Assembly (NCBI RefSeq): GCF_004378855.1
Contig: NZ_RYYL01000011.1
Coordinates: 1-44,644, forward strand
Direction of reading: 5' to 3'
Length of the DNA: 44,644 bases
From: Campylobacter sp. US33a
Lineage (GTDB): Bacteria > Campylobacterota > Campylobacteria > Campylobacterales > Campylobacteraceae
Position numbers and translations under genes: made by a program. Every line of letters begins with the position of its first letter. The stretch's first letter is position 1. Below, piece by piece: positions 36,932 through 44,644 of this stretch. The notes below the pieces were generated by a model that was given only the letters and a program-made list of their open reading frames with translations, made no database searches and had not been told where the DNA came from.

Positions 36932-37120
36932 ATGGTTTTTTTAATCTTTTTTCTTATTGTTATCATTTTACTTTTTGGAATTGATTATTTATACTTTAAC
37001 GATGAAAATGTCAAAATCAAAACTCATCAACAACAAAACCAACACCAAGAACGACGCATCGATATAAACCAAACGCCTTATTTAAATCAAATTTTAAAAA
37101 ATAATAATGCACAAAAATAA
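36932..37120 (+). CDS. Small single-pass membrane protein, 62 aa
   Basis: The N-terminal hydrophobic segment (MVFLIFFLIVIILLFGIDYLY, residues 1-21) is followed by a polar Gln/Asn/His-rich tail (HQQQNQHQERR). It has its own promoter and ribosome site (AAGGACTTGTT). Its 3' end overlaps azlC by 14 nt, so it may couple azlC translation. The family is not recognised. Confidence 0.65.
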   Translation: MVFLIFFLIVIILLFGIDYLYFNDENVKIKTHQQQNQHQERRIDINQTPYLNQILKNNNAQK

Positions 37121-37784
37121 TATTTTTACCCTTACCCTGCCCGTTTTGATGGGTTACATACCCTTAGGAGCTACTTTTGGAATTTTAGCTGCTAGTAATA
37201 ATTTTACTTTTTTAGAAACCCTGCTTAGTTCTGTGATAGTTTATGCAGGAGCTGGACAATTTGTTTTAGTGGGACTTGTAAGTGCAGGAGCTGGATTTTT
37301 AGAAGTATTTTTTGTCTCCTTTTTACTCAATTTCCGTCATTTTTTCTATACTCTATCCTTGCTTGATGATTTTAAAAAGCTAAATTTTTTAAAACACTAC
37401 ATTATGTTTGCATTAACAGATGAAAGTTTTGCACTCATTAGTGGCTTTAAAAAAAATCTCGAAAATTTAAATACAAGAGAAAAATCTTTTAAAATTTTTA
37501 ACATTTGCGCTTTAAATCATTTTTATTGGATTTTGGGTTCTGTGCTTGGGTTTTATTTTCAAAAAAGCATTAAAATAGACTATTCTGGGGTTGAATTTAG
37601 CCTTAATGCGCTTTTTATAGTTTTAAGCTATGAGCTTTTTAAACAAAATCCAAATATTAAAATTTTATTGTTTTCAACTTTCATATCTTTATTTGCCTTA
37701 TTTTTTATAGATAAGTCTTATATGTTAATCTTTTGTATAGCCTGCGCTTTAAGCTTGCTTTATTTTGGGAAAAAATATGTTTAG
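37107..37784 (+). CDS. azlC: Branched-chain amino acid exporter subunit AzlC, 225 aa
   Basis: The large subunit of the AzlCD (LIV-E type) inner-membrane exporter of branched-chain amino acids. It starts with the family motif GYIPLGATFGILAAS, then YAGAGQFVLVGLVSAGA, and has about six hydrophobic segments. The start overlaps the preceding small gene and has no clear ribosome site, so it probably depends on coupled translation. azlD overlaps its end. Confidence 0.9.
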   Translation: MHKNNIFTLTLPVLMGYIPLGATFGILAASNNFTFLETLLSSVIVYAGAGQFVLVGLVSAGAGFLEVFFVSFLLNFRHFFYTLSLLDDFKKLNFLKHYIMFALTDESFALISGFKKNLENLNTREKSFKIFNICALNHFYWILGSVLGFYFQKSIKIDYSGVEFSLNALFIVLSYELFKQNPNIKILLFSTFISLFALFFIDKSYMLIFCIACALSLLYFGKKYV

Positions 37785-38094
37785 CGCGACTTTATTATTG
37801 ATTTTTGCAGCGTTTTTGGGGACTTATTTGACAAGGGTTTTGGCGTATTTGATTTTCAAAAATCAAAACTCAAACCATAGGCTTGATTTCATCCAAAAAA
37901 ATATGCCTTTAATTATCATCATTGTTTTATTTTTCTATACTTTTTATGAGGTTGATTTTACCCAAAGTCCTTATGGAATGAATATGATTTTGGCTTGCAT
38001 TTTTGTATTTTTACTTCATTTTAAATTTAAAAATGCGCTTATTAGCATAGTTTTAGGCACGATTTTTTATATATTCATCTTAAGGATATTATAA
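37777..38094 (+). CDS. azlD: Branched-chain amino acid exporter subunit AzlD
   Basis: The small partner of AzlC, about 105 aa with four hydrophobic segments; LGTYLTRVLAYLIF near the N-terminus fits the family's TyxxRxxPf region. I start at the ATG (37777, MFSATLLL), eight nt inside azlC, preferred over a TTG four codons upstream. Confidence 0.85.
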   Translation: MFSATLLLIFAAFLGTYLTRVLAYLIFKNQNSNHRLDFIQKNMPLIIIIVLFFYTFYEVDFTQSPYGMNMILACIFVFLLHFKFKNALISIVLGTIFYIFILRIL

Positions 38095-38095
38095 A

Positions 38096-38677
38096 ATGGA
38101 TTATTTTTTATTTATTCTAACCTTTGCTTCAGTCTCTCTTTTGCCAGGATTATGTATGAGTTTAGCCTTTTCTTTGGGAGTTAGTCTTGGTTATAAAAAA
38201 ACCTTATGGATGATGTTGGGAGAACTTGTAGGTCTTGGTATTGTGGTGTTAATTTGTGGCTTTGGGGCACATTTTGTTTTACAATACGATTTTGCTTTTA
38301 AAATATTTAAGATTTTAGCAGCCCTTTATCTTTTTTATATTGCCTTCATTTTGCTACGGACAAATTTAAGTCTTAAAGAAATTACAATCACGCAAAAAGA
38401 AAAATTTACTCTTATCTCACAAGGCTTCTTCACTGCAGTTTCTAATCCAAAAGCATGGATCTTTATGCTTTCTTTGCTTCCTCCATTTTTAAAATCTTAT
38501 TCCGATTTATTCCTTTTAACTCTTATTATTTTAATGATAGAATTCATCGTTTTAAGTCTTTATGCTGCAGGTGGAAGTTTTTTAAGAAAAATTCTAAACG
38601 AACATATCAAAAAATTAAATAAATTTAGTGCTTTATGTGTTGCGATTTTAGGACTTAGCTTGTTATTTGAACTATAA
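38096..38677 (+). CDS. LysE/RhtB-family amino acid exporter, 193 aa
   Basis: An inner-membrane exporter with about six hydrophobic segments. The N-terminal PGLCMSLAFSLGVSLGYKK matches the family's PGP...G.....G...G pattern, and TAVSNPKAWIFMLSLLP is the NPKA motif of RhtB/LysE proteins. Substrate unknown. It begins one nt after azlD with AAGGA, so it forms one export operon with azlCD. Confidence 0.88.
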   Translation: MDYFLFILTFASVSLLPGLCMSLAFSLGVSLGYKKTLWMMLGELVGLGIVVLICGFGAHFVLQYDFAFKIFKILAALYLFYIAFILLRTNLSLKEITITQKEKFTLISQGFFTAVSNPKAWIFMLSLLPPFLKSYSDLFLLTLIILMIEFIVLSLYAAGGSFLRKILNEHIKKLNKFSALCVAILGLSLLFEL

Positions 38678-38697
38678 TAAAGATAAACTTAAATTGC

Positions 38698-38710
38698 TTT
38701 TTGTTAAAAT
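38698..38710 (+). promoter_or_regulatory. Candidate promoter of the ciaD-cca-purU operon
   Basis: TTTTTG (38698-38703) and TAAAAT (38705-38710) in the short spacer before the 81-aa gene follow the genus pattern of a T-run just before the -10. Confidence 0.45.
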
Positions 38711-38734
38711 TATAAAAAATTTTTAGGAAAAAAA

Positions 38735-38980
38735 ATGAAAAATACCATTACTGAAGCATCAATTTATGAAGCACAAGGGCTTAAAGATGAAGCTTTAGAA
38801 ATTTATAAAAACATACTCAAAAACGATCCTAATAACCAAAACGCCATAAATGCAGTAAGAAGACTTAGTGGTATTAAATCTTATCATGAAGAGCTTAACT
38901 CTCAAATGCTTGACTTTTTTATCCATATGAAAAGTGAAAAAGAAATCAATGAATTTAAAAGGTGGTTAATAAGAATATGA
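38735..38980 (+). CDS. TPR-like small protein (Cj0787-like), 81 aa
   Basis: One TPR-like helical pair (EASIYEAQGLKDEALEIYKNIL then DPNNQNAINAVRRLSG), then a helical tail. Acidic at the start and basic at the end. It precedes ciaD, with the next start inside its stop (ATGA), as Cj0787 precedes Cj0788 in C. jejuni from memory. Function unknown; a TPR next to an effector gene could suggest a chaperone role, but nothing proves it. Confidence 0.8.
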   Translation: MKNTITEASIYEAQGLKDEALEIYKNILKNDPNNQNAINAVRRLSGIKSYHEELNSQMLDFFIHMKSEKEINEFKRWLIRI

Positions 38981-39360
38981 ATTTAGAAGATTTAGCAAAA
39001 AAAACAATTGATGAAGTTAATATTCAATTAGAAGAACAATTTAAACAAGCTCAGCTAGAACAAGCGCAAAATATCGAAATTTCAAAAGAAGAAATAAATA
39101 TTGAAAGAAATGATGAAATTTTAACACAAGAAGAAGTGGAAAAAGAAAGCTTTAGCGTCCATGAGCATTTTGAAGATACTTCTTTGAAGGAAGTTTTAAG
39201 CACAGATGAATTGTTTTTAAAAAATATTAGAGAAAGAATTTTAGTCTTATTTGAAGGACTAAATAATACTCAAAAACAAGATTTAGAATCCAGACTTAAT
39301 TTAACCATTCATTTTTTAGAGTTTTTGCTTGCAAATATCGAAGATAGACTTAAAAAATAA
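38977..39360 (+). CDS. ciaD: Invasion antigen CiaD homologue, 127 aa (short form)
   Basis: In C. jejuni, CiaD is delivered to host cells through the flagellar export system and promotes signalling and uptake. The N-terminus MNLEDLAKKTIDEVN and C-terminus FLKNIRERILVLFEGLNN... to FLLANIEDRLKK match C. jejuni CiaD closely from memory, but the Glu/Gln-rich middle is shorter (127 against about 163 residues), so the host-binding part may differ. I use the ATG overlapping the previous stop as ATGA; a GTG five codons upstream is less likely. cca starts inside its end. Confidence 0.8.
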   Translation: MNLEDLAKKTIDEVNIQLEEQFKQAQLEQAQNIEISKEEINIERNDEILTQEEVEKESFSVHEHFEDTSLKEVLSTDELFLKNIRERILVLFEGLNNTQKQDLESRLNLTIHFLEFLLANIEDRLKK

Positions 39361-40441
39361 TATAGAATTAGCCTTTATCGCTGATTTTTTAAAGCCCTAT
39401 ACAAAAAGAGCTTATTTGGTGGGTGGAAGTGTAAGAGACTTACTCTTAGGGCTTGATATTCATGATTATGATATAGAAATTTATGATATCGAGCCTTTAA
39501 AATTTGAAAAAATTATGCAAAAACTTTGCGCTCAAGGATTTGGCAAAAGCTTTTTTGTGTATAAATATAAAAATTATGATTTAGCACTCGCACGCACAGA
39601 ATCTAAAACAACACTAGGACATAGGGGATTTGAAGTAAAACTTTGCCATGATGAAAAAATTGCTGCAAAAAGAAGAGATTTTACCATCAATGCTTGTATG
39701 ATTAATTTATTTAATAATGAATTTTTAGACTTTTATGATGGAATTTATGATTTAAATCATAAAATCATACGCCATATTGATGATGAAAGCTTTCAAGAAG
39801 ATAGTTTAAGAATTTTGCGCGCAATCGTTTTTGCTTCAAGATTTAATTTTCGCATCGCAGATGAAAGCCTCAAACTGATGCAAAAAATGGATATAAGTGA
39901 TTTAAGTCTTGATAGAATCAATACAGAGCTTTATAAATTTTTCAAAACAAAACATTTAAATTTGGGGTATGAATATTTGCAAAAATTAAATTTAGATGAA
40001 AAAATTTTTGGTTTTCATTTTATAAATGATGAATTTCAAAATTTACTTAAAAAAGCACAAGAAAAAATCAACGATGAGGCTTTATTTTTATATCTTTATC
40101 TGAATTTTTTTCAAATAGATCAAAGGGAATTTTTTCTAAAAACAAAACTCAAAAAAACCCTACTAAGAAGCTCAATGCAAGCTTATTTTCAAGATGAAAT
40201 TGATGATTTTGAAATGATGGAAATTGCACTTGAAATGCCTTTGAAGAATTGGCTTGGTTTATGGAGCAATTTAAGAATAGAACAAGCAAAAAGACTTAAA
40301 ATTTATGATCAAAAATTCAAAATCCAAATCAATTCCGATTTATTGACAAAACAAAGTTTAAAAGGAAATGATTTGGCAATTAAAATTAAAGAGCTAAAAA
40401 AAGAACAAATTCAAAACTATTTAAATAAGGAAGAAAAATGA
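39329..40441 (+). CDS. cca: tRNA nucleotidyltransferase (CCA-adding type), 370 aa
   Basis: Adds or repairs the 3' CCA end of tRNAs. The class II nucleotidyltransferase head has YLVGGSVRDLLLG and DIHDYDIEIYD (metal-binding Asp pair), then RRDFTINACMIN and DSLRILRAIVFASRFNF. It starts at TTG (39329), 32 nt inside ciaD in another frame; no ATG precedes the conserved region in frame, so a rare start and coupling to ciaD are likely. The C-terminus is Lys-rich. The next gene begins in its stop (ATGA). Confidence 0.88.
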   Translation: MQISKIDLKNNIELAFIADFLKPYTKRAYLVGGSVRDLLLGLDIHDYDIEIYDIEPLKFEKIMQKLCAQGFGKSFFVYKYKNYDLALARTESKTTLGHRGFEVKLCHDEKIAAKRRDFTINACMINLFNNEFLDFYDGIYDLNHKIIRHIDDESFQEDSLRILRAIVFASRFNFRIADESLKLMQKMDISDLSLDRINTELYKFFKTKHLNLGYEYLQKLNLDEKIFGFHFINDEFQNLLKKAQEKINDEALFLYLYLNFFQIDQREFFLKTKLKKTLLRSSMQAYFQDEIDDFEMMEIALEMPLKNWLGLWSNLRIEQAKRLKIYDQKFKIQINSDLLTKQSLKGNDLAIKIKELKKEQIQNYLNKEEK

Positions 40442-41265
40442 AAAATTATATATTAAAAATTTCCTGCAATGATGAAAAAGGCTTGATTTACCGAATTTCT
40501 GATGTTATTTTCAAATATCATATCAATATCATCAAAAACGATGAATTTGTAGGCGAAGATCGTTTTTTCTTCCGTTCTGTTTTGGAAGGAGAATTTGACG
40601 AAAAAGCATTTATTGGTACTCTTGAAGCAATGCTACCAAAAGGTGCTTTTGTGGAATTAAACACGAAAAGAAAAAAAGATATTGTGATTTTTGCAACAAA
40701 AGAAGCGCATTGTTTGGGAGACTTACTCATTAGAGATTATAGCGGCGAATTAAATGCCAATGTAAAAGCCGTCATTGCAAACTACGATACTTTAAAAAGT
40801 TTGGTTGATAAATTTAATATTGCCTATCATAGCATTGAAGCAAGTAATCTTGAACGCAAGGAACATGAAAATTTAATCTTGCAATGTTTGCAAAATTACG
40901 ATTTTGATTATGTTGTGCTAGCAAAATATATGAGAATTTTATCGCCCGATTTTGTTAAACATTTTGAAGGAAGAATCATTAATATTCATCATTCCTTCTT
41001 GCCTGCATTTATAGGTGCAAATCCCTACAAGCAAGCTTATGAGAGAGGAGTTAAAATCATAGGCGCCACAGCTCATTTTGTAAATAATAATCTGGACGAA
41101 GGTCCTATCATTACCCAAGCGGTTATCCCTGTAAATCACGAAGACACTTGGCAGAGTATGCAACAAGCGGGTAGGAATGTAGAAAAAAATGTGCTTTCTA
41201 AAGCTTTAGATCTGGTGTTTGATGATAGAATTTTCATTTATAAAAATAAAACCATTATTTTTTAA
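40438..41265 (+). CDS. purU: Formyltetrahydrofolate deformylase PurU, 275 aa
   Basis: Splits 10-formyl-THF to formate and THF, balancing one-carbon units and supplying formate to purine synthesis. An N-terminal ACT domain (ISCNDEKGLIYRISDVIF) precedes the formyltransferase-like domain with IINIHHSFLPAF (catalytic His), GATAHFVNNNLDEGPII and an Asp in the loop NHEDT. Normal length. ATGA overlap with cca and AAGGAAG upstream. A terminator follows. Confidence 0.95.
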   Translation: MKNYILKISCNDEKGLIYRISDVIFKYHINIIKNDEFVGEDRFFFRSVLEGEFDEKAFIGTLEAMLPKGAFVELNTKRKKDIVIFATKEAHCLGDLLIRDYSGELNANVKAVIANYDTLKSLVDKFNIAYHSIEASNLERKEHENLILQCLQNYDFDYVVLAKYMRILSPDFVKHFEGRIINIHHSFLPAFIGANPYKQAYERGVKIIGATAHFVNNNLDEGPIITQAVIPVNHEDTWQSMQQAGRNVEKNVLSKALDLVFDDRIFIYKNKTIIF

Positions 41266-41278
41266 TAAATATTTACTT

Positions 41279-41314
41279 ATACCAAAAGATTTGCAAACTA
41301 AGGTCTTTTGGTAT
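41279..41314 (+). terminator. Terminator after purU
   Basis: ATACCAAAAGA (41279-41289) and TCTTTTGGTAT (41304-41314): perfect 11-bp stem with a 14-nt loop, 13 nt past the stop. The rest of 41315-41530 is AT-rich and shows no gene. Confidence 0.7.
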
Positions 41315-41530
41315 ATATCTTTGCTTTGATAAGTTCTCTTAAATTTATCAAATCCAAAAAACCATATCATGCAAATTTTATTTGTGTTTTTATTGTTTTG
41401 TTTAATTTTAAAATTTGATGATTAAATTATATATTAATAATTTATTTTGAATAAATTTCATAGCTTATATGTAATTAATAACTCTTTTGTTTCTAATCTA
41501 TAGCTTAAATTTTTATAATAAAAAATCATT

Positions 41531-41853
41531 TTATCTCATATGGCTAAAAAAATAATATACAAACGCAACATAACAAACCATAAATATTAAACTCAAACTT
41601 ATCCTATGTATTTTATAAAAAATATTAATTATAAATACTATAATAATGATTAACAAACAAAAAACAACAATAAATTCTGATATATCATTAATAGTATGAA
41701 TATCAACATTAAAAAACCACTGCATTGGAGCTAAAAGCCACCTAAATTCTTCACCTTTTATTAAAATAGAATATACAAATGGAGAGATTATCACAATACC
41801 AAAACATATAAAACAATCTAATATAAATTTAACAAAATAAATTTATTATTCAT
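41531..41853 (-). pseudogene. Small membrane protein, probably frameshifted (immunity-like)
   Basis: The open part (GTG at 41794, 87 codons) is a hydrophobic protein with three likely membrane segments (DISEFIVVFCLLIIIIVFII; ISLSLIFMVCYVAFVYYFF). A better start lies upstream: ATG at 41853 with AAGGGA before it and overlapping the previous fragment's stop (ATGA), reading MNNKFILLNLY then TAG. One added base would join it to ILDCFICFGIVIISPF of the longer frame, so a single frameshift is likely. Small membrane proteins directly after a toxin-like gene are often immunity proteins. This is inference. Confidence 0.55.
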
Positions 41854-42205
41854 AGATATTCCCTTGCTATATATTGATTATTTTTTAATATCTTATTGGT
41901 TGCAACATTAATAGAATTTATTCCAGATCCAAAACCCCAAAAACCATCATTGAATTCATTGGTTGTCGTTGTGTCATACTATTTATGTTCTTCTTTTCTA
42001 AAAGTTACCAATTTACCAAGATTGTAATCCCAATATTTTACATCTCTTTCAAATTTCATCGTATCTAACTCATCAGGACTTTTGCCTTTGGTAAGTCCTA
42101 AAAAGGCGTGGGTGAAATCAAAATAAGTACTCAGTTGTTTATATTAAAATTTCTTGTTATTTTTCCAAATAATTTATTAATATAAATCGTTACATAATGC
42201 TTCAT
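41850..42205 (-). pseudogene. C-terminal effector-like fragment, decayed
   Basis: Minus frames hold remnants of one protein. MKHYVTIYINKLFGKITRN starts at 42205 after an AGGA site and stops at TGA. A shifted frame reads YFDFTHAFLGLTKGKSPDEL and continues to TFRKEEHK, TAG (41981-41979), then YDTTTTNEFNDGFWGFGSG and AREYL before TGA (41852-41850). That stop overlaps the next start (ATGA), so the original operon linkage is still visible. It resembles the tail of a secreted-effector gene of Campylobacter, but I cannot name the family. Confidence 0.55.
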
Positions 42206-42215
42206 TTATAAAATC

Positions 42216-42647
42216 CTAATGATAAGTTCCAATTGCATGAAGCAAGAGATATGAACAAATATAACTCATTATGAATAATAAAATACTAAACATAAGCTTT
42301 CTTTTAAAAATAGCCAACAAAAACAATATGCCTACCCCAGAATACATAACTATTAAAAACATAATTACACTAGACAAAACCAAAGGAATAGCATTGTAAA
42401 TATATAATAGATTAAAAGGAATGCAAAAGTATATGATGAGAATAAGGACATTTGGGTGAATCAAATTAAATATTATCAAAAATAAATTATCACCATCTTC
42501 AATAATTGCTTTAAAATAGAAAATAAGAAAAATTGTAAAAGTAAGAATCAAACTACATACAAACCAAGCAATTTGCCCACTTGATATATTGTCTATTCCT
42601 TTACTTTCTAGCTTTGTTTTTAATTTAGAATAAATAGGAATTTGCAA
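42216..42647 (-). CDS. Small integral membrane protein, 143 aa
   Basis: After a polar N-terminus (MQIPIYSKLKTKLESKGIDN) it has about four hydrophobic segments (IAWFVCSLILTFTIFLIFYF; VLILIIYFCIPFNLLYIY; IPLVLSSVIMFLIVMYSGVG; LMFSILLFIMSYICSYLLL). TTG start with AAAGGAG 7 nt upstream. The frame is intact amid decayed neighbours, between an effector-like N-terminal stub and an effector-like C-terminal fragment, which suggests an immunity protein kept after loss of its toxin. Family not recognised. Confidence 0.6.
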   Translation of the reverse strand: MQIPIYSKLKTKLESKGIDNISSGQIAWFVCSLILTFTIFLIFYFKAIIEDGDNLFLIIFNLIHPNVLILIIYFCIPFNLLYIYNAIPLVLSSVIMFLIVMYSGVGILFLLAIFKRKLMFSILLFIMSYICSYLLLHAIGTYH

Positions 42648-42657
42648 ATTTACTCCT

Positions 42658-42751
42658 TTATGAAAGAATTAAATTCTCATCAATTAAATGTGCTAACATT
42701 GGATATATCAGTATAGTCTTTGATTTGAGTGATAAGTTCTTTAGAATTCAT
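42658..42751 (-). pseudogene. N-terminal effector-like stub
   Basis: MNSKELITQIKDYTDISN opens at 42751, overlapping the previous stop (TAATG), then runs into TGA (42682-42680). A shifted frame gives MLAHLIDENLILS before TAA at 42660. It looks like the start of a longer gene whose body has been deleted; the membrane protein at 42216-42647 now follows directly. Confidence 0.45.
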
Positions 42752-43407
42752 TAATGCCTTTCCCCTTTATACTCTTCATCACTTTTTACAAATTTGCCAT
42801 TAATAAAACAATGAAAAGATCCGTCAGCAGCAGAACTATAACTTGTATTTGTAAAGCTAAATTCTCTTCCTTCATCTCTAAACAATCCATAATTTTTTAC
42901 TTTATAATCTATCATGATATAAAAACTATAGGATATTTTTACCTTTACATACATAATAAGTTGTCATACCTAAATAAGGTCTTAATTTTTTATAAGTTTC
43001 TTCACTCATATATGCTTTAAATTAATCTTCGTAATATGTAAATTCAGGTTTATCTTTGAAATTAAAATTAACTTCTCACCTATTTTATAGCTATTGATGT
43101 AATCATCACGATAATATTTACAACCATTGGAAAGGACTTGAGGGAATTTGTTTTTTAAGTAGGTAAAATCCACAAAATGAGTTTCATTTCCTACTTTGAT
43201 TTCGCTACGCAAATATTTACTATGAAATTCTTCTCTTTTCTTTTTTCAATATCTCTTCTCTTATTGCCTTATTAAAGAATAAATTCTACCATAATTACTG
43301 CAAGGTTTTCTAACTCACTGGTTTCTTTTCCTTTAAAAAACAAGCACTTAAAAAGATGAAAGTAAATAAAGTAAAAGATAATGACTTTGGTGATTTTTAT
43401 TAATCAT
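42751..43407 (-). pseudogene. Decayed lipoprotein gene
   Basis: Pieces in three frames line up as one protein: a hydrophobic signal ending FHLFKC (lipobox-like) then LFFKGKETSELENLAVIMVE; EEFHSKYLRSEIKVGNETHF and on to YINSYKIGE; VNFNFKDKPEFTYYED, TAA, FKAYMSEETYKKLRPYLGMT; and finally IDYKVKNYGLFRDEGREFSF to EEYKGERH. I count at least five lesions (frameshifts after FIL, KKEKR, KIGE and GKNIL; one in-frame stop). Clearly dead. Such lipoproteins can neighbour effector genes, but I cannot name the family. Confidence 0.65.
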
Positions 43408-44577
43408 TTTTATTTTAATAATGTAGCATTTTGCAATATAATTTATTAAAAACTCACTTCATATCTTCCAAACACTTTAAACGTCATAAAAAATATTTAA
43501 TCTTTCTAAAATTTTTTACACCCAATAAACCTAAAAACAAACAACACTAAAAACCAAGAAATATTGTTTTGTAATTGATTGATAAAAAAATAAACGAGTA
43601 TAAGTAATAAGTGATTTTAAAGCTACTATTAAATCCGAAAAATAACACTTCTATTTGTGACATGAAATTAACACATTAATTTAATACACCTTATTTTAAA
43701 TTATAATGCATTTCATCATAGTTTCTCCCTAAATTAAATTTTAGCAGAATCATTTTTCTTGAACCATTTTTATATGTAAAAATACAATAAAATATCGCAT
43801 TTATGTACTTGTGAATGTTGAAATTTAAACATATACTTACAAGTATTGATCTTTATAAATTTTTAAAATCTTTATTATAAGAGTTTACTAATTTTAATAG
43901 ATAAAAAAACCTTGATTTAATTTTATATCTTTTATATCTTTTATTTTTATAGATTTATTGTTTGGATTATTTTTATTTATTAGAATGGTTATTGTTTTTA
44001 GGGATGGTGGTTAAATGGGTGAATGGAGGGGAGTTGTAAGCATATAAAAGTCTTAGTTTAAGATTTTGTGTGGGAGAAATTTACAAAGATTAAAATCCAT
44101 CAAAAGAAATAGAAAGATTTTATGAACAATTAAATAATTAAAAACCCAAACAAACAAATAAGAATTATTCATTAAGGATAATAAAATAAAAACACCCATG
44201 CTAAAATTTAACCCCATTTGTTTAATTTTAAAATCCAAACAATTGCATCATACTAAAATAACTCTTTCTAATCCAAAGGTATGCCAACACCTATTGCATC
44301 TCATAACCAATAATAAAAAACCATTAATTAAACAATAATCAGCATAAATAATAAACTATAAAATAAAAGCAGCTAAAAACAAATTTAAAAAAATAAGCTC
44401 AAGAATAATAAAATAAAAATAAGTTTTGAAAAATATTATTAGAAGTTTAAAATATTACAAGTCATAAAGAAATATACTGGTTAAAAACTAAATAAAACTA
44501 TAATAAGTATAAAGATATAACATAAATCAGATAAAAAAGAAGCTTTGAAGTATAAAATAAATTATACAAGAATTAAC
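43408..44577. other. AT-rich intergenic region without recognisable genes
   Basis: Very AT-rich with stops in all frames. A minus GGGAGAAACT before ATGATGAAATGC (about 43720) opens only a seven-codon frame. Short repeats such as TTATATCTTTTATATCTTTT (about 43923-43942) and a 7-bp inverted repeat (TACTTGT near 43805, ACAAGTA near 43838) are present. A 61-codon minus frame at 44053-44238 has no good ribosome site and biased AT content, so I do not call it. The stretch lies downstream of the rRNA operon. Confidence 0.6.
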
Positions 44578-44644
44578 AAGTCCGCAATGAGCTACTTTCC
44601 CCCTGCCAGTAAGGCGTAGTATCATCACCCACGATGTGCTTAGC
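44578..44644 (-). rRNA. rrf: 5S rRNA, 3' part (runs off the right edge)
   Basis: Read on minus: GCTAAGCACATCGTGGGTGA, TGATACTACGCCTTACTGGC, then AGGGGGAAAGTAGCTCATTG and CGGACTT. This is the 3' half of an epsilonproteobacterial 5S rRNA (GAUGAUACUACGCC loop and the terminal stem strand). The gene, and presumably 23S and 16S before it, lie outside the window. Confidence 0.88.

Noticed and set aside
40518-41166. Minus-strand frames opposite purU
   Set aside because: Shadows of purU.
42754-43020. 88-codon plus frame opposite the dead lipoprotein
   Set aside because: Shadow; the minus-strand pieces join into one recognisable protein, this does not.
44053-44238. 61-codon minus frame
   Set aside because: AT-driven hydrophobic frame without a ribosome site or neighbours.

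Overview
The window is a low-GC, AT-rich bacterial chromosome segment that I place in Campylobacter (jejuni/lari clade; species not resolved). The grounds are codon use, AAGGA ribosome sites, T-rich promoters with TATAAT -10 boxes, and gene orders I know from that genus: rpmH-rnpA-yidD-yidC-jag-mnmE-purL-djlA..purH, and ciaD-cca-purU. A 5S rRNA 3' end at the right edge shows that an rRNA operon lies just beyond it, read leftward.

Layout. (1) 1-634: accessory intergenic DNA with a terminator-like hairpin, a possible 26-codon peptide gene, a decayed gene tail and copies of a dispersed repeat. (2) 635-21109, minus: one uninterrupted 6824-codon two-partner-secretion exoprotein, nearly half the window. 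It has a signal peptide, a TPS/haemagglutination domain, thousands of residues of beta-helix repeats, a GLUG-like region, an Asp/Thr/Gly-rich linker and a C-terminal helical domain ending in a Cys pair. No TpsB transporter gene is present. (3) 21110-22836: AT-rich regulatory DNA with palindromes, a META-domain lipoprotein gene and a cluster of dispersed repeats. (4) 22837-32462, minus: a compact housekeeping block (ribosomal protein L34, RNase P protein, YidD/YidC membrane insertion, Jag, MnmE tRNA modification, PurL and PurH purine synthesis, a DnaJ-like membrane protein), broken only by a decayed Sel1-repeat gene. (5) 32596-34882, plus: a GNAT acetyltransferase, a uracil-DNA-glycosylase-like Fe-S protein and a periplasmic protein, all overlapping. 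(6) 34883-36414: a small accessory insert. It carries a type I toxin-antitoxin locus not in ordinary gene calls (19-residue hydrophobic Ibs-like peptide on minus; perfect TTGACA-17-TATAAT antisense promoter on plus) and a lone phage major-capsid-like gene. (7) 36431-41265: YbgC thioesterase (minus), then on plus a small membrane protein, AzlC/AzlD and LysE-type amino-acid exporters, and a Cj0787-like/ciaD/cca/purU operon. (8) 41266-44577: a decayed array of small membrane protein, lipoprotein and effector-like fragments, then AT-rich DNA with nothing recognisable, then 5S rRNA.

The most notable items are the type I toxin-antitoxin locus at 35026-35226 (with a possible 5'-3' mRNA pairing that could hold it inactive), the orphan capsid gene beside it, the giant adhesin with an HMW1-like C-terminal Cys pair and a terminator straddling its stop codon, and a dispersed palindromic repeat occurring in the intergenic DNA around the accessory genes. 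All homology statements are from memory of families; no database search was run.
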